Shown: piece by piece, positions 56,906 to 64,000 of the stretch
Layout of the letters: each line of letters opens with the position of its first letter
Position numbering within the stretch: the first letter of the stretch is position 1
Source: Sorex araneus
Taxonomy: Eukaryota; Chordata; Mammalia; Eulipotyphla; Soricidae
Direction: 5' to 3'
Assembly: GCF_027595985.1 (NCBI RefSeq)
Contig: NC_073312.1
Coordinates: 10,149,426 to 10,213,425, forward strand
DNA: 64,000 nt
The notes under the pieces: generated by a model
What the model was told of the DNA's origin: nothing
What the model saw: only the letters and a program-made list of their open reading frames with translations
The model's database searches: none
Position numbers and translations under genes: made by a program

Positions 56906-56919
56906 GCTGCTTCTCCTTT

Positions 56920-58734
56920 CTGCAGTCCTATATAACATACTTCTTCCTGGCCAGTTTAAAGCAGAGAATGAAGAAAAGTCCGTAATAGTTGTGCCAGGCA
57001 TAATTTTGAGTTCCTAAATTGCAATGACTTCTTCCCTTGTTGCAAGAGAACAAGGTATGACACCCATGTCACTTTTCTGAGTTTACTTATATTAAAATGT
57101 TTCTCAGAGATTGCCTATGCCTCCCAGCCTTCTTAAGCAAAAATACAGTTTAATCTTTTGAGGGTCAGCTCCCTGAATAGCTACTGTCACTTTGCATTCT
57201 AATGCTTGCATGCCTTCAAGGACATTTGTGATTGCAATTACTTGTGTGCCAGCAAAGTCATCCAGATTGTGATATCTTTAAGTTATTTGGTATGCTTTTC
57301 TTTCTCCAAGATGTTCTGTCAATGGGCATTCTCCTGTCATCAGTGTCCCTGCCTTAAGCATTATTTTCCCTCCCAGTTTGCTACCTGTAGTCTTCTGCAG
57401 GCTAGGAGATGGGAGAGCTGGAATTGTTAGCATTAATTAGCATTAATTAATTCTAAAATAAGAATAACTAGACTTTGAGCAATGGTCCAAGAAGATCTCC
57501 TATGGGTTAAGAACCCAGGTGGTGATTTACAGGCCCTTTTGCCCACACCCATTTTAATTGTTCAGTGGTATTATCTTCACCTCTCTTCATTCAAGGCTCT
57601 CTTCTGGATATGAGAAGATCGGGAGAATTAGTGACTTCTGGGCCAGAGTTCCTGCACATTCAAATAAGCACACTCTGCAGTTTTGAGAAACATTTCTTAG
57701 AGACTTGCAAGGAGTAGATTTCAGTACCTGCTTGTTGGATAAGTGGCCCCAACAGCTTCTCAGGCAGTAAGAAATTTTAGAAAATGATGGGTTTAAGGAT
57801 GCTTTGAAACACAAATGTGCTCCTGTTCGAAAGAGACAAATGTATAAGCTAGTTTCCTGGAAAACCTCAAAGTGCTCTGTGACTACAGGAAAAGGTAGTA
57901 AAATCATCCTGTCCTTTTCTTCTCCCAGAATGCCTTACTTGGAGAATTTCAGAGCCAGCCAACCACCTGTTGTCATTTCCCATTCACTACCCTCCGTGTT
58001 AATATAGCTCTGTTCTCCTAACGATGAAAGCAGAACCATTCATTTGCATCTTTGTTTCTTAAAAACAGGAGCTGGGGTGGGGGGGGGAGCTCAGTACCTG
58101 CCTGCCAGTGAGGTAGTCCTATTTGATTTTCAAAAGATGAAGAACACCATTTTTGAAATGATGTTAAAGAACAGTTTTCCATTTTCGGCTCTAACACATT
58201 CATTCACTGGATCTTAAGGGTGACTTGCTATGTCTTTTACTTGTTTAGCTTTCACTACACAATGTTCACTATGGAGAAAGAACAAAAATAAACTTATCCT
58301 TTAAAATTTGATCATTCTGTGCAAGGGACTATATAGTTCACTGGTTGGATCATCAACTGGGGTATTGCTGGGTGTGAATCCAGACTGCATCATGCTGAGA
58401 TCATGCTTCACCTCTCTGAGTCTCAATTTTTTTCTATAATATGGCTATTCCAGTTACCTGTTTCTGCATAAACAACCTGCTTAATAGCTTAAAACAATAT
58501 CCACCACCTAATTTTCAAAGTTTTTCTATTTGGACAGGGCTCAGTACAGATGACTCATTATCTGCCCCCCCACAGTATGGTTGATACCCTTGTGTTCAGC
58601 TGGAGATTTAGTAAGGCCAGAATATTCTCACATTAGGACATCTCAATTTTCCATATGGTTGATCTTCCTAAGAGTGTGGACAATATAGTTTCTTACAGTA
58701 TGGCATCTGGATTCCGAAAGATTTCGAAGCTATC
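56920..58734. other. unique AT-rich intergenic sequence
   Basis: No gene. 57428-57450 is a short tandem of the homeodomain-type motif (agcattaattagcattaatt). Confidence 0.4.
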
Positions 58735-58925
58735 AGGACTGGAGTGATAGAACTGCTGGTAAGGTGTTTGCCTCACATGCCGCCAACCCAGGTTCAATTC
58801 TCAGCATTCTATATTATCCCCCTGAGCACTGCCAGAAATAATTCCTGAATGCATAGCTAGGAGTAACATGTAAGCATTGCTAGGTGTGACTCCAAAACAA
58901 ACAAACAGCAACAACAACAACAAAA
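58735..58925 (+). mobile_element. family A SINE, moderately diverged
   Basis: caggactggagtgatagaac, ccaggttcaattctcagc, ending ctaggtgtgactccaaaac with a CAACAA tail. Confidence 0.88.
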
Positions 58926-59837
58926 GGAGAAACTACCAAGTTCTTTTATATCTAACCCTGGAACTGCCACAATGTTGCTTCTTCAATTCTATTAATCAAA
59001 GCATACCATGACACCAGCCAAATTTAGCAACTGAGATATAGACTTCACCTCTTTATGGAATGAATTAAGAATTTATGGCCATTTGGCCATTTTAAGTCCA
59101 ACAAAATGGTATTTATAATTGCCCTTTTCTCAGCAGGTTATGAGGATTGAATGACATATAATTCATGACTCTGACAAATAACCATTGTTTATTACTGCTA
59201 TATAGTTTTGAATTAGTATTAAGTCAACCTACTTGTCACAGACTGTCTGGACTTTATAGCTAGTTTGTCTGGGTCTTGGTTCCTTCTTGATATCTATATC
59301 TCTGATTTGATGTAACACCAAGCTGCCCCAATAAGATGATCAAAGAAAAGTGCTAATACTAAATACTTATTATTTAGTACTAACACTAAATACTTATTGA
59401 GAGTATTCACCATGCAGTACTCACTATACTGCAACCTCATAGGCACTAAAGTAAGCTAATTTTAAATAATAGACTGCAGAGTCAAAATAACAAAATGACA
59501 AAGAAGCAAAATAACCAGAAAGTATACCCTAAAAGAATAGAGTATGAAGGCACTCTCTCCTAATTCTAAAATTATTGGAGGCTTCTGTGTACAAAATACA
59601 TGAAACTAATTGAAGGAATTTAGTTCTTGGCACAAAATGCAAGCTGAGAAGTGTTGTGCAATGGGATTGTTTGCTTGACATGTAGAAAGAGCGATTCAGA
59701 GCTAGTTCTCTGCACCTTGGCTAGTTCTCTATCACCGTTAGCTATAATGGGGAAGAGCAGTTGTTTGGATACATTTCTCACTTTGGCTATTCACTCTCAG
59801 CTTTTTTTATTGGGCAAAGGGAAGGACACCTGATGAT
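58926..59837. other. unique AT-rich sequence
   Basis: Includes an imperfect direct and inverted repeat at 59351-59400 (actaaatacttatt units). No gene is recognised. Confidence 0.4.
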
Positions 59838-59950
59838 CCTCAGAGCTTGCGCTTGCTTTGTGCTCAGGGATCACTCATGGAGGTGCTGGGGAAACCTTAT
59901 GTGGTGCAGTGGATTAAAACCTAGGTCAGCAGCGTGCCAGTCAAGTATTA
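59838..59950 (-). mobile_element. ancient family A SINE remnant
   Basis: gctttgtgctcagggatcac, aaccttatgtggtgcagtgg, cctaggtcagcagcgtgcc. Confidence 0.6.
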
Positions 59951-62189
59951 GTTCTCAATTCAATTACTTCTAGAGTGCCCCAATAACCTTCTGTGAAGTG
60001 GGACGATGACAATTAGATGAAATTGAATTAATTACCACACACAACTTTGGGATGAAAGTCTCTGTACAAAATCTCTGCTAGTTGTTCTTTATTTTTGATT
60101 AATCATTATCAGCTGCTCTGATTCATTAGAGAATGAAGCTACGGCAACTTAATTTCTGATATGGCTCTTTTACAAACCCTGTCCCCAACATTAAGTTATG
60201 CTGTATCCAAACCACTCCTAATCTAAGAGGATCTCAAATTTTCTGTTTGCGTGTCCCCTTGTATGTTTTTCTTCAGTGATAAATGAACATGAAAATGCAA
60301 AACATTGTGTTCTATCTCTGCTCCTGCTTTCTAAAGCAGTAATGAGGCAGAGCCAGGGAATATGAAAAGCACTTGTGGGTTTTGCTCGTATGTGTGACAT
60401 CATTTTACCTAATCCCTGAGACAACATTTATCTTGTTCGGGTCCCAGGAAGCCTGGGTGTTGGTGGCAATGTTGCGTTCAGACCAGGCTCATTGCACAGA
60501 TGACCCCTGAGTAGTTGTCTAATCCTTAACAAGTCGCTTTGTCTCTCAGGCTCATTTTTTTTTCATCTGTCAAGTCAAATGAAGGTTATGGAATAGATGA
60601 TCTCTAAAAGTCCTTCCAGCTCTACAATTCTATTCTGGGTTTGTCTGCACCTGCAGTCTCTGGGGAGGGAGGCAGATTCAGCCAAGAGAAGAAAACACAT
60701 TTACCTGCATAGGCCTGGGTTCTCACATGCCTGGCAGAGAATAGCTTGTCTCCTGTCATCCAAGTAATTACGTTCTCCCCTTTCTTCACATGGACATGCT
60801 GCTTTCATTTTGATGGGAGTAGCAGGTGCTCTTCTGAAATTTCCATCCCTGAGTTTCTGTCCTCCACTGTCCTCTCAGAAATCTCTCATCCCCCTCCCCC
60901 CCATGGATGCCCAGAGATTTCTAACCCAACTACTCCCCAAAGCACCATGCACATCAAAAAAACCAAACAGGCTGTGGCTGTTTACTGAGTTTGGCTACTT
61001 CAAGGGCTAGGCACAGAGAGAACCATCAGTGGTCAGTTGCACCATGGGCGTGGCCAACTGAGTCTTGACAAGAAGCAGTGGGTTCCCTGAGTACAGGGCT
61101 CAGCCGTGTGGCACAGGAGAGGAGAAAAGAGGAAAGAGAGGGAGGAGAGAGAAGAGGAGGGAAGGGGAGGGCCAGGAGATTTAGTGCTTTAGGGGAGACT
61201 GGGATCCTGTTTCAGGTCCTGACACCTCCAGACGGTTAGTAACTGATGGCTGGTATTATAGTTTCCCCCCTAAATCCTATGTCCTTCCCTTCCTGAATAG
61301 GCATTTGTAGTTTCAGTGACTGGGGGTGACAATGGGAAAGGTTCCTATATAGCAGAAAGCTCAATGGTGCTCCACCCCCCAACATCACCCAATTAAGAGG
61401 TTCAATTCTCCAACTTTGGGAGCTAGATTCCCCCCCTGCGGAAATGTCTAGAAATGTCCTTTCCTGAACATTGCTTCCAGTCCTGACTGAACCTGCTTAG
61501 GAACCCGGACAATGACTTTTTTTTTCATTCCAAAGCAGCTTAATACAGGAGGGTGGTAGACACCTAAGAAATGGTCATGGCTGGAAATAATATCAGAAAC
61601 CAGGAGTTGATGTTTCCATTCGTTTCCAATAAAGTTCACTAAAAGGGGATGTCTAATAATCTGGATTCTAGTCATGATTACAGGTCATTGCTCTGCTGTC
61701 TCTGCTACACAGCACTGTCACTAGGAGATTCCAAAAACTCAAAGCCAAGATGGACTGAACTAAGAAAAGGCAGAGCCTTGTGCACTAGGGAAGGAAGAAC
61801 GTGAGCAGCCCTGAAATCAGACAGAACTGAGTTCTGATTCTGCGCTTAGCAGCTCTGTGTGAAGATCTGGCAGATGGGTTATGGAGGACCTCGGAGCTGC
61901 AGTCTTTTCATCTATAAAATGGGAAAACTTCTGCAACTCCCCTGAAGACGTTAAGAAAGTTCAAAGAATTTGCGAGCATCCGAGAAAGGCTTCCCACTTA
62001 CACCAAAATGTGCCACTGTTCTCTCCTAGAAGAGGGAGGAGAGACAAGAATCTCCGATGCTGTTTGGGGCTGGGGGCACTAGCCAGGGACTCGCGTATCC
62101 CGTGGAGCCTGGCGCATCCTTGTGGAGTGCAACAGCGTTCCCCAACTAGAAGGAATTCAAATTCTGGAAGCATTTTTATTTTTGAAGGC
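59951..62189. other. unique sequence without SINEs
   Basis: About 2.2 kb with no repeat head. A GA-rich low-complexity run is at 61108-61170. No gene is recognised. Confidence 0.4.
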
Positions 62190-63200
62190 TTCGCTCCGGG
62201 CCTTTGACCCAGCACCGCCAGGGTCTGCGGTGGATGTTGAGAGAAGGAGGTGGCGGCCGAGCTGGGTGCATGGGGGCGTGGGGCGGGGAAACCCAGACTC
62301 ACCCCTATGCGGCCCGCTTTGGGCCCAGGTCGCCGGTCTGGGACGCTCGCGGCCCGCTATTCCCCCGACGGGGCGCGGGCGCTCCAACTCCTCCGGCGCC
62401 AGGCGTGCGGAACCAAGGGCTGGGCGGACTCGGTGAGGTCCAGCCGTCGGGGGTGCGCCCACCGGCCCTCTCCCCTCGCCAGGGGGCAAGGAAGAGCCCG
62501 AAGGTCGGGGATGTGGGACCTCAGCCCCACTCCGCCCACGGGTGCGCCAGGAACTGCCGGGTTCCGCCGCAGACTGGAGGGGGCATCACCCACCGCCCAG
62601 ACCCCGGGGACCCGGGAGCCGAGAGAGTCGGCTGCGGCGCCTCTGGACGTGGGGCGCGAGGGAGCGTCGCGTCCGGTGGCGGGGAGGGGCCGCACTTTGT
62701 CTGGAGTCCCCCCCCCTGCACCTCTTCGGAACCCCGCAGCTCGGAGGACACCCCCCCTCCCAATCACCGCTCTCCTCCGGGTTGCCCACCCTCAGCCGGG
62801 CCGGGAGACAGAGGGCTGCGAGGCGCTCCAGCCGCGATCGCCGGGCTTCACCCAGGACCGGACGGGACCGCACGCAGCCCCGAGACACCCCCGCGCCCCA
62901 ATCCGATCAAATAGTTTAAATAAAAAAGAGAAAAAGAAAAGAAAAGTCCACTGGCAGTTAGGGTGACCCGGCCGCCCTCCCGAACCTAGCCGGCCGGAGG
63001 TTCTCCTCCGGAGGGGCTGGGAGAGGCGGGGAGAAGGGGGGACGGGGCCGACGACCCCCTCCCCTACCCGCCCCCTGGAATCCTCCGGGGTCCCGCGGGC
63101 CCCTCGGAGCCCACCACACACACTGGCCCTCCTCCCGCTCCCCCGGCTCGCCCCCTCCCCTTCCCCGCCCGCCTCCGCCCCCATTCTTGGAATTGTGTGG
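62190..63200. promoter_or_regulatory. CpG island, probable upstream VAX1 promoter domain
   Basis: Dense CpG and GC boxes over about 1 kb. No coding exon is recognisable; open frames on both strands are compositional. By human gene order this should be the VAX1 promoter domain, but no VAX1 coding sequence is visible to prove it. Confidence 0.55.
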
Positions 63201-63379
63201 AAAAATTCTCAGCCGAACCTCCCACCTCTCCTCTGCGCCCCTAAACCTCCCCCCTTCCCCCCACCCCCCCGCAACTCCCTTTAAAAAATCCCCTTTCCTC
63301 CGCGGCCCCAGCACTCTTTGTGAATGAGGGCAGCGAACACGGCCCTTCCCCCGCCCAGGAGCCACGCCAGACCGCCGCA

Positions 63380-63640
63380 CTCGGAGGACTGTTTGTTAAT
63401 AGTCCAATTAGATAATTGCCATCTTTCACTCCTTTTGCTCCGCATTTCCCATAAAGGAATGAATGGGGAGAGCGGCGTGGAGAGGGCTTCTGCCCCGGCA
63501 AGGTGACGAGAAGGGCTGGAGCATGCTCCTTGCACAAGGCCATGCGCTTGAATTGAATCATTGTAGCCTAATCAATGCTCTTATTGGATTACTGGCTGTT
63601 GCTTTTCTCAAAGATATTGTAGCAGAGACAATGAAATAGC
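63380..63640. promoter_or_regulatory. AT-rich block with homeodomain-type motifs
   Basis: Contains ccaattagataattgcc (63404-63420) and an imperfect inverted pair taatcaat/attggatta (63569-63591), with gagacaatgaaat (SOX-like) after it. Set between CpG-rich stretches, it looks like a proximal enhancer. Confidence 0.45.
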
Positions 63641-63650
63641 GAGGGGAAAA

Positions 63651-63735
63651 CTTTCTTTCTCTCTCTCTCTCTCTCTCTCTCCCTTTTTTTTTTTTTTGAA
63701 GCAGATCTCACAGTTGAGATTTTTTTTTTTTTTAT
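63651..63735. repeat. (CT)n and poly-T low-complexity sequence
   Basis: CT microsatellite and two T-runs; between the T-runs sits atctcacagttgagat, a 6-bp stem. Confidence 0.85.
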
Positions 63736-64000
63736 CGGCGCTCGCTCGCGCTCCCCCTCTCCCTCTCCTGCCGGACTCTCTCTGAGTACAAAGCTGCCCT
63801 TTGAATGGGCTGCCTCCGGGCCGCTGGAGGTGCAGGCATGGAAAAAAAAAAATCCCGCTGGAACTAAATGAAGAGAGGTGGCAGTTTAAGATGGCTGTCA
63901 GCGTCGAGGTGTGTTAAGAAGGACTTGTTGGGGAGGCGAGCTTGGCTTTTCGGAGTGGGGAGGGGATACTTTTTCTTTTTCTTTTTTGGGAGGGGGAGCT
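63736..64000 (+). other. possible VAX1 5' UTR or promoter edge
   Basis: GC-rich pyrimidine-rich sequence, then purine-rich sequence. The ATG at 63838 opens only a short frame into an A-run. Assignment rests only on synteny. Confidence 0.3.

Noticed and set aside
62204..62966. 236- and 238-residue frames in the 62-kb CpG island
   Set aside because: Compositional; no VAX1-like motif, and equally long frames exist on the other strand.

Overview
The window is mammalian nuclear DNA, most likely from a shrew (Soricidae, Sorex-like). Two things support this. First, it holds about forty copies of a tRNA-derived SINE of about 170 bp, with a Pol III B-box GGTTCGATTCC and a 3' part ending GGGTGTGACCCAAAAA. 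I recognise this as the SOR-type SINE of shrews; the family name comes from memory, not a search. Second, the spliced genes match the human chromosome 10q25 block VAX1 - KCNK18 - SLC18A2, here in reverse orientation.

Layout. 1-1.5 kb: the 5' end of SLC18A2 (VMAT2) on the minus strand, with the first coding exon, a short intron, a non-coding exon 1 and a CpG-island promoter containing a consensus CRE. Intron 2 opens onto a ~360 bp alternating purine-pyrimidine tract. 1.6-15.4 kb: intergenic, SINE-rich, with a tandem pair of consensus CTCF-type motifs near 12.1 kb. 15.5-23.0 kb: the complete three-exon KCNK18 (TRESK, a two-pore K+ channel) on the minus strand, reconstructing to 385 residues. 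23-41.6 kb: intergenic, packed with SINEs, L1 3' ends, two copies of a mini-L1 repeat and one truncated L1 with a 15-bp target-site duplication. 41.6-50.8 kb: no recognisable SINE for about 9 kb, with an orphan CpG island at 44.8-45.7 kb and unique, probably conserved sequence on both sides. 50.8-59.9 kb: SINEs resume, and a VAX-like homeobox relic lies at about 55.9-56.07 kb. 60-64 kb: SINE-free again, with a CpG island at 62.2-63.2 kb and an AT-rich block of homeodomain-type motifs. Human gene order suggests VAX1 itself starts on the plus strand just past the right edge.

Only two protein-coding genes are supported. SLC18A2 loads monoamines into synaptic vesicles; KCNK18 sets resting K+ conductance in sensory neurons. 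They are neighbours by synteny and I see no evidence of a shared pathway. The less ordinary content is in the repeats and non-coding DNA. It includes a LINE fragment encoding an RTE-like C-terminus whose 3' end is shared by a second SINE family, a near-perfect 30-bp-stem hairpin at 50.0 kb, microsatellites abutting the KCNK18 exon 2 acceptor and stop codon, and the homeobox relic. Large open frames in the CpG islands and microsatellites are not genes.
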